Position numbers and translations under genes: made by a program. A stretch of DNA of 62,315 bases from Lachnospiraceae bacterium (GTDB lineage: Bacteria; Bacillota; Clostridia; Lachnospirales; Lachnospiraceae), in NCBI GenBank assembly GCA_017436865.1, contig JAFSCH010000056.1, positions 1 through 62,315 of the forward strand, read 5' to 3'. Shown here one piece after another: positions 15,485-25,077 of this stretch. Numbering within the stretch: position 1 is the first letter of the stretch; every line of letters begins with the position of its first letter. The notes under the pieces were generated by a model, which ran no database searches, was not told the DNA's origin, and saw only the letters and a list, made by a program, of their open reading frames with translations.

Positions 15485-16246
15485 TTGATAGAGAATTTGT
15501 TGCTGGATGGAGCAATGCTTGTATTGACACTATTTCTGATGCGTAAGCGGATATATTATGGAAGAGTCGTAGTGGCGGCAACACTCGGAGCGTTCGTGTC
15601 AACATTTATGTTGATTATCGGACTGCAATTTGGACTTATTTATATTGTTATATTATGCATTACGGGTATGGTGATGATGAGACTTTGCATGAAACAGAAA
15701 AAGTGGAATGAACTTATACAGGGCGTGGTGTATTATTTTGCGCTAGTATTTTCCTATGCAAAGATTCATCAGGTTAGTGAATGGTTGATAGGAGGGCGTG
15801 TAAATGGAATTGTCCTTGTGCTGTTGGCAATGGGGGTGATGGGTGTTGCGCTTTTGTATATGACATACCAAAATCATAGAAATAGGCAGAAGCCAATATA
15901 TTATGTGGAACTTACGGAGCGAGGGAAAAGTGTAGAATTAAAGGCGTTGTTGGATACGGGTAATGCGTTAAGAGAACCTTTTAGTGGGAAACCGGTATCG
16001 ATTGTGGAAAGTAATGTGTGGCATAATATTGTGGAAGAGTGTGCTCCAGAGAAGTTTAAAGTGATTCCTTTTCATAGTATAGGACAAGAACATGGCATGT
16101 TACAAGGAACAGAAATTGAAAAATTGATTATAAGACAAGATGACAGGGAAATTGTGCAAAAAAATGCGATTATAGCGTTTTATGAAGGAAATCTTTCAAA
16201 TGATAAAAGCTATCAAATGATTTTGCATCAAAGCTTGCTGTTATAA
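15485..16246 (+). CDS. spoIIGA: Sporulation sigma-E processing peptidase SpoIIGA
   Basis: A membrane-embedded aspartic protease that cleaves pro-sigma-E in the mother cell after a signal from the forespore. The 253 residues give about five membrane helices and a cytosolic domain with the catalytic [17 protein letters not shown]. It is followed by sigE after 13 bases. The start is odd. The good start atg 15462 (after taagg) reads MNYIGIYI and then tga, whereas the family-like opening [15 protein letters not shown] is in the next frame, whose only start is ttg 15485. Either an indel near 15470 breaks the gene, or a short leader is coupled to the ttg through an overlapping ttga. Confidence 0.85.
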   Translation: MIENLLLDGAMLVLTLFLMRKRIYYGRVVVAATLGAFVSTFMLIIGLQFGLIYIVILCITGMVMMRLCMKQKKWNELIQGVVYYFALVFSYAKIHQVSEWLIGGRVNGIVLVLLAMGVMGVALLYMTYQNHRNRQKPIYYVELTERGKSVELKALLDTGNALREPFSGKPVSIVESNVWHNIVEECAPEKFKVIPFHSIGQEHGMLQGTEIEKLIIRQDDREIVQKNAIIAFYEGNLSNDKSYQMILHQSLLL

Positions 16247-16259
16247 CAGGAGGGAGAAA

Positions 16260-16991
16260 ATGATATTAAATATGTATTTACCGGGACGTATGCGGGTGTA
16301 TATGGGTAAAAGAGAGAATGGCTTGCAAGGTGGGAAGCAGGAGATTCATTATATTGGTGGATCAGAAATTTTGCCGCCACCATTAGAAAGTGTCGAAGAA
16401 AATGAGGCAATTAATGGATTGGAGACGGAGGATGCGGATATGTTTCGGGCACTTTTAATCGAGCATAATCTCCGGTTAGTAGTCTATATAGCAAAGAAGT
16501 TTGATAATACTGGAGTGGGCGTAGAGGATTTGATTTCCATAGGTACGATAGGATTGATTAAGTCGATTAATACCTTTAATCGTGATAAAAATATTAAGCT
16601 TGCAACGTATGCGTCCCGTTGCATTGAAAATGAGATTTTGATGTATTTGCGAAGGAACAACAAAACAAAGCTTGAAGTTTCTATTGATGAGCCATTGAAC
16701 GTGGATTGGGATGGAAATGAATTGCTGTTATCAGATATTTTAGGGACAGATGAGGATGTTATATATAGAAATCTTGAAAATGAAACAGAAAGAAAATTGC
16801 TGCGGAGGGCTGTAAATCGCTTGGGTGACCGCGAAAGAACGATTATTCAATTACGTTTTGGTCTAAATGATCCAAATGGAACGGAGATGACGCAGAAGGA
16901 GGTTGCAACATATCTTGGAATATCACAATCTTACATTTCCAGATTAGAGAAGAAGATTATGAAGAGATTGAAACGCGAAATGGCTAGTTAA
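16260..16991 (+). CDS. sigE: RNA polymerase sporulation sigma factor, sigma-E
   Basis: The early mother-cell sigma factor, made as an inactive membrane-bound precursor. The 243-residue protein keeps an N-terminal pro-sequence with the processing region [14 protein letters not shown] (about 29-42). Region 2 reads [20 protein letters not shown], then [14 protein letters not shown] and [16 protein letters not shown], and region 4 ends with [19 protein letters not shown]. The start atg 16260 follows the ribosome binding site ggaggga. Co-transcription with spoIIGA lets the protease and its substrate accumulate together. Confidence 0.96.
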   Translation: MILNMYLPGRMRVYMGKRENGLQGGKQEIHYIGGSEILPPPLESVEENEAINGLETEDADMFRALLIEHNLRLVVYIAKKFDNTGVGVEDLISIGTIGLIKSINTFNRDKNIKLATYASRCIENEILMYLRRNNKTKLEVSIDEPLNVDWDGNELLLSDILGTDEDVIYRNLENETERKLLRRAVNRLGDRERTIIQLRFGLNDPNGTEMTQKEVATYLGISQSYISRLEKKIMKRLKREMAS

Positions 16992-17086
16992 GAAAGCTAT
17001 AGAGTGTATGAAGTAAGGGAAGTATGAGCTGAACACCGTATCGTACATATGTCTTAAAAAGGCATAGAAATATGGAGGTAACAGAT

Positions 17087-17866
17087 ATGGCGCTTGGTAA
17101 GGTAGAGATTTGCGGTGTGAATACAGCAAAGCTTCCCGTTTTGAAAAATGAAGAGAAAGAAGCATTGTTTGCTAGGATCAAGGAGGGAGATGAGGAGGCC
17201 AGAGAACAGTATATAAAGGGAAATCTGCGACTTGTTTTGAGTGTTATTAAGCGTTTTTCGCAGGCAAATGAGAATGTAGATGATTTGTTTCAAATCGGAT
17301 GTATTGGTTTGATCAAGGCAATTGATAATTTTAATCCTGCATTAGAGGTGAAATTCTCTACTTATGCAGTTCCAATGATTATTGGTGAGATTCGAAGATT
17401 TCTAAGAGATAATAATGCGATTCGTGTAAGTCGTTCCTTGAAGGATATAGCCTATAAAGCGATTTATGCGAAAGAAAGTCTGACGAAGAAGAATCTAAAG
17501 GAACCGACAATTGTGGAAATTGCAACAGAAATCGGAATTCCTAAGGAGGATATTGTCTATGCGTTGGATGCGATTCAGAATCCGATGAGTTTGTATGAAC
17601 CGGTATATACAGAAGGTGGAGATACCTTATATGTGATGGATCAGATTAGTGATAAGAAGAGCAGGGAAGAGAACTGGATTGAAAATATATCTTTAAGCGA
17701 GGCTATGAAAAGATTAAATGAGAGAGAGAATGAGATTATAACGCTGCGTTTTTTTGAGGGAAAGACACAAATGGAGGTAGCGGAATATATTGGAATATCG
17801 CAGGCGCAGGTTTCAAGACTTGAGAAAAATGCTCTAACAGTCATGAAAAAATATTTACTAATTTGA
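17087..17866 (+). CDS. sigG: RNA polymerase sporulation sigma factor, sigma-G
   Basis: The late forespore sigma factor; 259 residues. It opens with VEICGVNTAKLPVLKN, which is typical of sigma-G. Region 2 follows (NLRLVLSVIKRFSQANENVD, DLFQIGCIGLIKAIDNF, YAVPMIIGEIRRFLRDN), and region 4 ends with EVAEYIGISQAQVSRLEKN. The start is atg 17087, seven bases after ggaggt (17074-17079); the upstream in-frame atg at 17072 lies within that site. It follows sigE after 95 bases, the conserved spoIIG-spoIIIG order. A sigma-F promoter is expected in that gap but I could not place one with confidence. Confidence 0.95.
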   Translation: MALGKVEICGVNTAKLPVLKNEEKEALFARIKEGDEEAREQYIKGNLRLVLSVIKRFSQANENVDDLFQIGCIGLIKAIDNFNPALEVKFSTYAVPMIIGEIRRFLRDNNAIRVSRSLKDIAYKAIYAKESLTKKNLKEPTIVEIATEIGIPKEDIVYALDAIQNPMSLYEPVYTEGGDTLYVMDQISDKKSREENWIENISLSEAMKRLNERENEIITLRFFEGKTQMEVAEYIGISQAQVSRLEKNALTVMKKYLLI

Positions 17867-17911
17867 GTAAATATTTGCAACAATCTTTAAAAGACAGATA
17901 ATAATATTCTA

Positions 17912-17940
17912 TTGACTAAAAAAGAAAAACAATTTAAAAT
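17912..17940 (+). promoter_or_regulatory. Promoter of the chemotaxis receptor gene
   Basis: ttgact (17912-17917) and taaaat (17935-17940) are 17 bases apart in a very A-rich region, 48 bases before the start codon. Confidence 0.55.
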
Positions 17941-17988
17941 AGAAATAAAGTAGTCATAAGCATTAATGTGTGAAAGGATGTTACTGTT

Positions 17989-19776
17989 ATGGAGAAACAA
18001 AAGAAGAAAAAGAAATTTCGTATGGATGTCAAAACTATGGTTTTGTGTACAACATCAGTACCGTTATTGACGGCATGTATTATTCTTACTTTTTTTTCGA
18101 GTCTTACGATAAGAGAAGGCTTGGAGGATAAGGTTTTAGAAGGATTAAAAGGTATTACTTCTGCAACGAGTGTTGTTTTGGAGGAAGTAGACACAGGTGA
18201 TTACCGCATGGTAAGTGATGCTCTTTTTAAAGGTAAATATAATATTACAGAGAACATTGCGTTTTTGGATAAGATTGCAAACAAAAATGATAGTGTGCTT
18301 ACTGTATTTTATGGGGATACTAGATGTGCTACCACAATTATTAATAGCGATGGTCAGAGAGTGGTAGGAACAAAAGCAGATTCAGAGGTTGCAGCTCGAG
18401 TATTGGGTGAAGGGCAAGAATTTCTTGTAGAATCGATTTTGATTAATAATGAAGAGTATTCGGGATATTATATGCCATTAAAGAATGGTGATGGAAGTAT
18501 TGTGGGCATGATGTTTGCAGGAAGACCGTATGCTGATGTAGAGGAATACACAACATCAAGATGCAATTTTATTATGATTGTAGCATTTGTGATTTATGTA
18601 ATTTGTGTAGCAGGAACCATTGTTATTGTGCGTAAAAATATTTTGGTTCCGATTAGTAAAATATCAGATGTTGCAGTTAGAATGGCAGAGGGCGATATTA
18701 ATCAGACATTGGAAAAAGATAGAGAGGATGAATTTGGCGATCTGATGGATGACTTTACCAAGATGATTCATAATATCGGTGCGCAGGCAAGAGTCGCAGA
18801 AGAAGTGGCAGGTGGAGATTTGACTGTAAGCTATGTACCGGCAAGTGATAAAGATGTAATGGGTAAAGCATTAAAGAAAATGGTAAGAGAAAACAATAAG
18901 AATCTTTCTGTTATCCGTGATGCGGCTGCTAGAATGGCTTCCGGTGCAAATGAAGTTGCAAGTGCAAGTAATTCCTTGGCACAGGGCACTACAGAGCAGG
19001 CAAGTGCAATTGAGGAAATCACAGCTTCTATTGAAGAAATTGCAAATGGTGCAAAATTAAATGCTGAGGATGCAAATGCAGCAAATAATCTGGTACAGAA
19101 TACGAAGGATGGAGCAATCCGTGGAAATGACCAGATGAAGCAAATGATTAAAGCGATGAAGGATATTAATGAATCCTCTGAAAATATTTCTAAGATTATG
19201 AAGGTTATTGATGATATTGCATTCCAGACCAATATCTTAGCATTAAATGCTTCTGTTGAGGCGGCAAGAGCAGGTGTTCATGGAAAAGGCTTTGCAGTTG
19301 TTGCAGATGAAGTAAGAAATCTGGCAAGTAAGTCTGCAGAGGCGGCAAAGGATTCTGCTGAAATGATTGAAGATTCTATTAAAAAGGTAGAAATTGGTTC
19401 TAAGCTTGCTGAAGAAACAGCAGTTGCATTAGAGGAAATTCAGGAATCGGTAGAAAATATTGCGAAGTTGGTAAGTGGTATTGCGACAGCATCTGTAAAT
19501 CAGGCTAATTCCGTAGGACAAGTAAATGCGGGTATTACACAAATTGCAGATGTTGTTCAGACAAATTCCGCAACAAGTGAAGAATGTGCAGCAGCAAGTG
19601 CAGAGTTATCTTCTTTAGCTGGTCAGCTTCAGCATGCAGTTGCTAAGTATAAGCTATTATCAGGAAGAGTTTATCGAAATGAGTTTCATGATGAAAACTT
19701 GATGAACGGCGAAGATGATGTGTATCGCGATAATGAAAGCATTATTTCACTGGACGGGGACTTCGGAAAATATTAA
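17989..19776 (+). CDS. Methyl-accepting chemotaxis protein
   Basis: A 595-residue transmembrane receptor that signals to CheA/CheW. A basic N-terminus ([13 protein letters not shown]) precedes membrane helix 1 (about 16-38). The outer ligand domain of about 150 residues looks like a single Cache domain ([36 protein letters not shown]). Helix 2 is at about 190-212, a HAMP linker follows ([18 protein letters not shown]), and then the signalling coiled coil. Its hairpin tip is intact: [20 protein letters not shown]. The flanking genes are not chemotaxis genes, so it is an orphan receptor and the ligand cannot be inferred. No C-terminal CheR-binding pentapeptide is seen. Confidence 0.93.
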   Translation: MEKQKKKKKFRMDVKTMVLCTTSVPLLTACIILTFFSSLTIREGLEDKVLEGLKGITSATSVVLEEVDTGDYRMVSDALFKGKYNITENIAFLDKIANKNDSVLTVFYGDTRCATTIINSDGQRVVGTKADSEVAARVLGEGQEFLVESILINNEEYSGYYMPLKNGDGSIVGMMFAGRPYADVEEYTTSRCNFIMIVAFVIYVICVAGTIVIVRKNILVPISKISDVAVRMAEGDINQTLEKDREDEFGDLMDDFTKMIHNIGAQARVAEEVAGGDLTVSYVPASDKDVMGKALKKMVRENNKNLSVIRDAAARMASGANEVASASNSLAQGTTEQASAIEEITASIEEIANGAKLNAEDANAANNLVQNTKDGAIRGNDQMKQMIKAMKDINESSENISKIMKVIDDIAFQTNILALNASVEAARAGVHGKGFAVVADEVRNLASKSAEAAKDSAEMIEDSIKKVEIGSKLAEETAVALEEIQESVENIAKLVSGIATASVNQANSVGQVNAGITQIADVVQTNSATSEECAAASAELSSLAGQLQHAVAKYKLLSGRVYRNEFHDENLMNGEDDVYRDNESIISLDGDFGKY

Positions 19777-19790
19777 TATAAGAATAGAAT

Positions 19791-19817
19791 CTGCCCCGGT
19801 GGAATGCCGGGGCAAAT
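19791..19817 (+). terminator. Terminator after the chemotaxis receptor
   Basis: tgccccgg and ccggggca pair around tggaatg, followed by aattt. The tail is T-poor, so termination may be partial. Confidence 0.65.
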
Positions 19818-19856
19818 TTAAATCTATACAAGCGCGTAAGAAGGGTTGGTAGACAC

Positions 19857-20540
19857 TTGAAGATATATGCAGCAAATACAGAAGCCTTGAAAACGATGCA
19901 GGAAGAGATATGGTCTGAATGGATTCATTTGTTGGATTGCACAAGGAGAGAGAGAATTGTTGAATTAAAACAAAAAAAAGATCGGATACAAAGTATCGGT
20001 GCTGGTCTTTTGCTACGGTATAGTTTTTTGAGAGAAGGATATACCGTTGCGCAATGGGAACAGATTAAAATACAACGTTCTATATCGGGAAAACCAAGTA
20101 TTGTGCAATATCCTGAGTTTTGCTATTCATTGTCACATTCGGGAGACTGGGTAATATGTGGGGTGCATAGCAAAGAGTTGGGAGCAGATATTCAGGAAAT
20201 GCGACCGTGGAAAGAAAAAGTAGCAAAACGTTTTTTTGCGCAGGAAGAATATGAAAGAATTCTTAGAGCGCAGGAAGTAGAAAAACAGAATATGTTTTAT
20301 AAGCTGTGGACGGCGAAGGAAAGCTACGGAAAGCTGACAGGAGATGGGATTGGTAAAGGAATTAGCCAATACCTTACATCAGATGATTTCACAATGATAA
20401 TAGATACGGAGAAAGATATTAAAGCAAAAATAGAAGTATATGATACGATTTTAGATTATATGGTATGTATATGTGTAAAAGAGGGTAGTACATTTCCGAA
20501 AGATATAGAAGTAGTGGATTGGAAAAAATTGTTGAAATAG
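19857..20540 (+). CDS. 4'-phosphopantetheinyl transferase, Sfp type
   Basis: Attaches the phosphopantetheine arm of CoA to carrier proteins. The 227-residue two-lobed protein shows the Sfp motifs: GKPSIVQYPEFCYSLSHSGD, ELGADIQE with the magnesium-binding acidic residues, and KLWTAKESYGKLTGDGIG (WxxKES). The start is ttg 19857, with aaggg about ten bases upstream; no atg lies nearby. No polyketide or peptide synthetase gene is visible in the window, so the target carrier protein is unknown; it might act on the fatty-acid ACP or on a cluster elsewhere. The next gene starts 25 bases later. Confidence 0.88.
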   Translation: MKIYAANTEALKTMQEEIWSEWIHLLDCTRRERIVELKQKKDRIQSIGAGLLLRYSFLREGYTVAQWEQIKIQRSISGKPSIVQYPEFCYSLSHSGDWVICGVHSKELGADIQEMRPWKEKVAKRFFAQEEYERILRAQEVEKQNMFYKLWTAKESYGKLTGDGIGKGISQYLTSDDFTMIIDTEKDIKAKIEVYDTILDYMVCICVKEGSTFPKDIEVVDWKKLLK

Positions 20541-20565
20541 TGTACAAAGGAAAGGAAGGAAGTCT

Positions 20566-22887
20566 ATGCTTAGTGTGAACGGTAAAAACGCTGTTAAGAA
20601 GAACGAAGTGATTTTTAAGCAGGGCGATGCAGTAACACAGGTGGGTATTGTTTTAGCTGGTAAGGTGCTGATGCAAAATGACTGGATGCGTTTGGTTAGA
20701 GGGCAGGGGGCATTGATTGCATTAAATGATATTCCACAGGAAACATATGGAGCAACCTATGTTGCGATGGAAGATTCGGTAGTATATGCATTGCCGATAA
20801 CTGGTGAGGAAGCGATACGAAGTATTGTTGCTAAAAATGTGGACTATCGTGCGATTATGGTTTCTTCCCAATTTAAATATGTAACAGCACTTGCAAGGAT
20901 TAGGCAGGATTTATATAACAGAGTGTATCGTTTATACCAGTTTGCACAGAAAAGCTATCAGCAATATATTGCGTTATGTCAGGCGATGGGGATTCAGGCA
21001 ATACCATTGCAGGAGATAGAGGATATTCAGCCGTATGATCAGATTGTAGATGAGAATGAAGAACGATTGACGTATTATGAAGAAGGGGCAAAAATTCCTT
21101 TAGCGGTAAATAAACAGTATTTTTCGTATAGTGAAGATATGGTGGTATATCAGGCAACTGAGATTATGCACATGGTGGATTCTTTTTATGGTGATTGTAA
21201 TGCCATGATTGATTATATCAAAGAGTTATTAGAACTAGTGGGAACTAGGCCGAATCAAAATCTGTTTGAATATGCTTGCGTGCAGGGGGCAGAGATGAGG
21301 AGAAAAGGCGATGTTCCTAAAGAAATGAAGGGATTGCTCAAAGATATTTTGAAGGAAATACAGTTCCAACATGCGGAACTACAGAAACAGTGTCAGAATG
21401 TTGCGATGATTGATTTTGAAGCGATGGAAAACCGAATTCAAGACGTTGTTTCTAAGGAAATGACAGAGAGTGAGAAGAAGTCGCAGGAAGAAAAAGATGC
21501 GGCAATGAAGAGAGATGTATTGTCGCTTACAAATTCTATGAATCAGGTGATTGAATTTGCCGCGTTAGATGAAGAAACAGCAGAAAAGCTTCGTACAAAT
21601 GTAGATTATTTGGTTAAGGCACCGGATAGAATGTCGATAGAAGATGATGTAAAGAAGGCAAAGAAGACAATTACACCGATTGTATTCCAGCTATACTATG
21701 ATTGCTATATGAAGCTGAGTCAAGGAGTTGCAACGTTGCCGAAGGCGGTAGAGTTATTCCTGAATTTTGGTATGCTGGATGAGCGTTTGCTGGAGCAAGA
21801 GCATTTGGAATTTTTGTGCAGTATTGAGCCGGAAGAGAATGAGGGACCATGTAATGTCTTTACTATGGTAGAATGGCTGAATATGATTAAAGAGGGTAAG
21901 AGAGAACCGTCTAAGAGTGAGTTTGATGAAGATTACTTTGAGAATCTTAGAACATTGAAGAAGATGGGAGATATTACAGAGGCGGAACAGAAAGCTCTGA
22001 CGAATGATATGACAAAACGTGTAGAATACGAAGTTATGAACATGCAGAAGAGTAATAGTAGAACTTTGTATGGACAACCGACTACATATATGCCGATTCT
22101 CTATAAAGAAGCGATATTTGGCTATCTTGATAAGATTCTGATTACGAAAAAGATGATTAATCAGAGTGTGCAGAAGCTGATGAAGATAGATTATTCTGTA
22201 TTCTATAGAGAGGTATTATATACCAATACGGCATTAAAAATTAATCATGAGTCAACAATGCAGAATATATATCCTGATATTATTCTCTTCCCGTTGTATG
22301 GTATTAATGCAGCTATGTGGCAGGAGGTAGGAGGAAAGAATAAGGCAACGCCGGGTAGATTTACATTCCCTATTATGTCAAATACAAATGTAGATGATAT
22401 GATGGTTAAATTGTTTGGAAGATTCCGTTGGGAGCTTTGCAGATGTATTCAGGGTATGCAGTGGAATGATGTCAAGGTGAAATCTCTTACTTCAGAATAT
22501 ATGGATTATATTCAGTTCTATCGTAAGAATCGTGACTTGTCTGATGAGGCAAGAGAGAAGATTAAGCTTCAGATTCAGAAAGCTAGAAATAACTCAAGAG
22601 AAATATTCCTTATTGATTATGAATTTTGGGTTAAGAGTGAATCGAATGGTTCCATGAAGATGAATAAGGTGGCAAGAGAGATTCTGGCAACGTATTGTCC
22701 GTTTGAAAAGGCATTACGAGAAAAACTGGGAGTGCAAAGGCCTTATGAAGTTGCGATGGCAAGACATGGTAGAAATTGCTTAAAGAAGAAGCAGGAATTT
22801 GATTTAAGAATTAGGTCAATCCAAAAGGAAACGTCAGATGTTCCGGAAGAGATTTTGACAACGTATAGTTTTTATGCAGATTTATAA
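20566..22887 (+). CDS. Large protein with an N-terminal cyclic-nucleotide-binding-like domain
   Basis: A 773-residue protein. Residues about 10-110 match the cyclic nucleotide-binding jelly roll (VIFKQGDAVTQVGIVLAGKV, then DSVVYALPI). The remaining 650 residues are largely helical and charged and I recognise no domain; there is no helix-turn-helix or membrane segment. A tract such as YGQPTTYMPILYKEAIFGYL followed by an acidic-basic region could form an enzymatic or scaffold domain. It follows the Sfp-type gene by 25 bases with a ribosome binding site (ggaagga), so the two are probably co-transcribed. The role is unknown; similar long CNBD proteins occur in Lachnospiraceae, as far as I recall. 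Confidence 0.65.
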   Translation: MLSVNGKNAVKKNEVIFKQGDAVTQVGIVLAGKVLMQNDWMRLVRGQGALIALNDIPQETYGATYVAMEDSVVYALPITGEEAIRSIVAKNVDYRAIMVSSQFKYVTALARIRQDLYNRVYRLYQFAQKSYQQYIALCQAMGIQAIPLQEIEDIQPYDQIVDENEERLTYYEEGAKIPLAVNKQYFSYSEDMVVYQATEIMHMVDSFYGDCNAMIDYIKELLELVGTRPNQNLFEYACVQGAEMRRKGDVPKEMKGLLKDILKEIQFQHAELQKQCQNVAMIDFEAMENRIQDVVSKEMTESEKKSQEEKDAAMKRDVLSLTNSMNQVIEFAALDEETAEKLRTNVDYLVKAPDRMSIEDDVKKAKKTITPIVFQLYYDCYMKLSQGVATLPKAVELFLNFGMLDERLLEQEHLEFLCSIEPEENEGPCNVFTMVEWLNMIKEGKREPSKSEFDEDYFENLRTLKKMGDITEAEQKALTNDMTKRVEYEVMNMQKSNSRTLYGQPTTYMPILYKEAIFGYLDKILITKKMINQSVQKLMKIDYSVFYREVLYTNTALKINHESTMQNIYPDIILFPLYGINAAMWQEVGGKNKATPGRFTFPIMSNTNVDDMMVKLFGRFRWELCRCIQGMQWNDVKVKSLTSEYMDYIQFYRKNRDLSDEAREKIKLQIQKARNNSREIFLIDYEFWVKSESNGSMKMNKVAREILATYCPFEKALREKLGVQRPYEVAMARHGRNCLKKKQEFDLRIRSIQKETSDVPEEILTTYSFYADL

Positions 22888-22898
22888 AAGTATATATA

Positions 22899-22930
22899 AA
22901 AATCGGAATCTGATTCAGATTCCGATTTTT
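22899..22930. terminator. Bidirectional terminator between convergent genes
   Basis: aaaatcggaatctg and cagattccgatttt form a near-perfect palindrome with A and T runs on the two sides. It serves the plus-strand CNBD gene and the minus-strand CNNM gene. Confidence 0.9.
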
Positions 22931-22941
22931 GTGTTGTGTGA

Positions 22942-24255
22942 TTAATTGTTTTCTGTAGGTTCTGTGCTTCCCAAATTGTCATTTGTTTCGATTGTTTCTT
23001 CTTTTTCGGGAAGAAGGATCTGAACCTTTTCGATTCGATTCTGTATAACCTCTTTGGCAATCAGTATAATGCCATCTTCGGTTGTAACCTGTTCGCCATC
23101 TGTAGGGAAACGGTCTAATAATTCAATAATAATACCTCCAATGGAGTCAAAGTCTTCAGAAGCGAAGGTGGTTTCAAGTGCATCGTTAATGTCATCAAGC
23201 TTCATGCTTGCATCCACCAGATATTCGTTATCAGAAAGCTTTTGGATAAGATCTTCTTCGTCCTCGTCATACTCATCACGAATCTCGCCGACGATTTCTT
23301 CTAATAAGTCTTCCAAAGTTATCATACCAACGGTAACACCGTATTCGTTTAGGACAAGTGCTACATTAGCAGTAATGCTACGCATTTCGAGTAATAAATC
23401 TGCGGTTTTTTTGAATTCGTAGGTATAATGTGCTTCACGCATAATATCGCGTATTTTAAATAAATCTTTATTGGAAACCAAAAGGAAATCCTTCACGTTA
23501 ATAATACCAATAATATTGTCGTTCTCGCCTTCGTAAACAGGAATTCTTGTATACATGGATTCACGGAAAAGATTCCATAAGTCTTCATAGGAAGCCTCTA
23601 CATCAATGGTTGTCATGTCAATTCGTGGAATCATAATATCTTTGGCGACAGAATCGCTAAAGTCGAATACATTATAAATCCATTTTTTCTCTTCCTGCTC
23701 AATAACGCCATCCTCATGACTGACATCTACATAGGTCTTTAGCTCTGATTCTGTCATAATAGAACGTTTATTTGGGTCAATATGTAAGAGACGAAGTATT
23801 GCACCTGAAATAATATCAACGATGAAAATAACAGGAGTTAGTACCTGCATCAAAAAATAAATAATGCCAGAATACATAAGCGCAAGCTTTTCGTTATTAT
23901 ACATAGCCCATGTTTTTGGAACAATTTCTCCAAATAGGAGAACAAGAAGTGTTAGAATACCGGTTGCAATACCAACAGCAGCATTACCAAACAAACGAAT
24001 AACCAAAGTAGTCGTCAGAGAGGAAGCACTGATATTAACGATATTGTTGCCGATCAGAATGGCACTGATTAACTTGCTTTTGTTATCAAGCACCTTTTGT
24101 AGCGTAAGAACACGCTTGGTAGGATTCTCTTCAACCATAGTTCGCACCTTGACAAGACTAAGTGTTGTCAAAGCGGTTTCGGCAGACGAGAAAAAACCGG
24201 ATAAAAACAATAAAACTACAAGAATACAAAGTTGTATGACACCAGCGGTATCCAA
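22942..24255 (-). CDS. CNNM/CorC-type membrane protein with CBS domains (hemolysin-related family)
   Basis: A 437-residue protein of the family formerly called hemolysins, now linked to magnesium or other divalent ion transport. The N-terminal CNNM (DUF21) domain has about four helices and FLSGFFSSAETALTTLS plus GEIVPKTWAMYN. A CBS pair follows (MIPRIDMTTIDVEASYEDLW, TRIPVYEGENDNIIGIINVK), then the CorC_HlyC domain (DFDSIGGIIIELLDRFPTDG). It is the only gene of the window on the minus strand. Its ribosome binding site (aaggagga on the minus strand) ends eight bases before the start codon. The acidic C-terminal tail has no known role. Confidence 0.9.
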   Translation of the reverse strand: MDTAGVIQLCILVVLLFLSGFFSSAETALTTLSLVKVRTMVEENPTKRVLTLQKVLDNKSKLISAILIGNNIVNISASSLTTTLVIRLFGNAAVGIATGILTLLVLLFGEIVPKTWAMYNNEKLALMYSGIIYFLMQVLTPVIFIVDIISGAILRLLHIDPNKRSIMTESELKTYVDVSHEDGVIEQEEKKWIYNVFDFSDSVAKDIMIPRIDMTTIDVEASYEDLWNLFRESMYTRIPVYEGENDNIIGIINVKDFLLVSNKDLFKIRDIMREAHYTYEFKKTADLLLEMRSITANVALVLNEYGVTVGMITLEDLLEEIVGEIRDEYDEDEEDLIQKLSDNEYLVDASMKLDDINDALETTFASEDFDSIGGIIIELLDRFPTDGEQVTTEDGIILIAKEVIQNRIEKVQILLPEKEETIETNDNLGSTEPTENN

Positions 24256-24303
24256 GGTAAAATCCTCCTTAAAATAAGTTATATTTTTTTGTTACATGCA
24301 TAG

Positions 24304-24332
24304 ATTATATCAGTGTTAAATATAGAAAACAA
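24304..24332 (-). promoter_or_regulatory. Promoter of the CNNM/CBS gene
   Basis: On the minus strand, ttgttt (24332-24327) and tataat (24309-24304) are spaced by 17 bases, about 50 bases ahead of the start codon. Confidence 0.55.
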
Positions 24333-24368
24333 TAAACAAAAAATAAAATTTTGGGAGGATTTAATGAA

Positions 24369-24731
24369 ATGATAAGGTATGAAAGAATAATTGCATTATT
24401 AAAGTGTTTATTGGCAGCATATATTGTGACAGGGCTTATGCTGGCATCTCTGGCGGTACTACTGTACAAGCTGCAGCTTAGTGAAAATACGGTAGAAATA
24501 GGGATTGTTGTTGTGTATATAATATCTTCTTTGTTGTCAGGACTCTTTTTTTCTAAGGGGGCTAAAAACAGGCGTTTTTTATGGGGAATGTTGGCGGGAG
24601 CAGCATATTTCCTGATTATATGCGCGGTGTCGATTGCTATGGAACCAGAATTCAATTTTTTGTCAAATTCTTGCTTAACTACGATGGCGATTTGTGTGGG
24701 AAGTGGCATGCTTGGTGGAATGCTTGGATAA
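24369..24731 (+). CDS. TIGR04086-type small membrane protein
   Basis: A 120-residue protein with four hydrophobic helices (for example LAAYIVTGLMLASLAVLLY and VVYIISSLLSGLFF) and a glycine-rich end (GSGMLGGMLG). Both the layout and its position just upstream of the SCIFF precursor fit the TIGR04086 family of Clostridia. Function is unknown. The start atg 24369 is about ten bases after gggagg (24353-24358); an atg at 24364 is out of frame and stops at once. The CNNM gene is divergent and its promoter lies in the shared gap. Confidence 0.72.
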   Translation: MIRYERIIALLKCLLAAYIVTGLMLASLAVLLYKLQLSENTVEIGIVVVYIISSLLSGLFFSKGAKNRRFLWGMLAGAAYFLIICAVSIAMEPEFNFLSNSCLTTMAICVGSGMLGGMLG

Positions 24732-24740
24732 AAAAATTGT

Positions 24741-24777
24741 AAAAGTACTTTTCCCAGTGAAAAATATATGCTATACT
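24741..24777 (+). promoter_or_regulatory. scfA promoter with a palindrome over the -35 region
   Basis: An extended -10 element, tgctatact (24769-24777), lies about 57 bases before scfA. The expected -35 position holds a perfect 12-base palindrome, aaaagtactttt (24741-24752), rather than a consensus -35 box, which is the usual layout for a promoter controlled by a DNA-binding protein. Confidence 0.5.
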
Positions 24778-24833
24778 ACATAGAGTATGAAAATAGGTCG
24801 TTTAGACTTAAATAACGTTAGGAGGCTTTTGTT

Positions 24834-24977
24834 ATGAAACATATCAAAACATTAACCACAAGAGATTACAAGGAATCTATGAAAAAGGGTGGTTGTGGAG
24901 AATGCCAGACATCCTGCCAGTCAGCTTGTAAGACATCTTGCACTGTTGGAAATCAGAGTTGCGAACAGGTAAAATAA
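24834..24977 (+). CDS. scfA: SCIFF precursor peptide (six cysteines, ribosomal peptide)
   Basis: A 47-residue precursor starting MKHIKTLTTRDYKESM, the conserved leader of SCIFF peptides, with cysteines at 21, 24, 28, 32, 36 and 43 (GGCGECQTSC, ACKTSC, QSC). The ribosome binding site aggagg (24820-24825) is strong. In the studied systems the radical SAM partner forms thioether crosslinks between Cys sulfur and neighbouring residues; the biological role of the mature peptide is still not established. The maturase gene follows after 100 bases, behind a hairpin. SCIFF genes are almost universal in Clostridia and usually stand near secDF, as here. Confidence 0.96.
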   Translation: MKHIKTLTTRDYKESMKKGGCGECQTSCQSACKTSCTVGNQSCEQVK

Positions 24978-24984
24978 GATTAAG

Positions 24985-25013
24985 ATAAGCAGCGATTTCG
25001 GGTCGCTGCTTAT
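24985..25013 (+). terminator. Hairpin between scfA and scfB
   Basis: ataagcagcga and tcgctgcttat pair over 11 bases around tttcggg. The tail tattatgt is T-poor, so it probably stabilises the scfA message or stops part of the transcripts, favouring precursor over enzyme. Confidence 0.7.
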
Positions 25014-25077
25014 TATGTGTATGGATACCGGTGTGTGATGGGTATTTATAAGTTTCGTATGAAAGGAAAGAATTAGT

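Noticed and set aside
16992-17086. Sigma-F promoter ahead of sigG
   Set aside because: Expected from biology, but no pair of elements with the proper sequence and spacing was convincing.
23054-24277. Serine-rich plus-strand frames opposite the CNNM/CBS gene
   Set aside because: The serine richness comes from reverse-reading acidic codons; the minus-strand gene has all family motifs.
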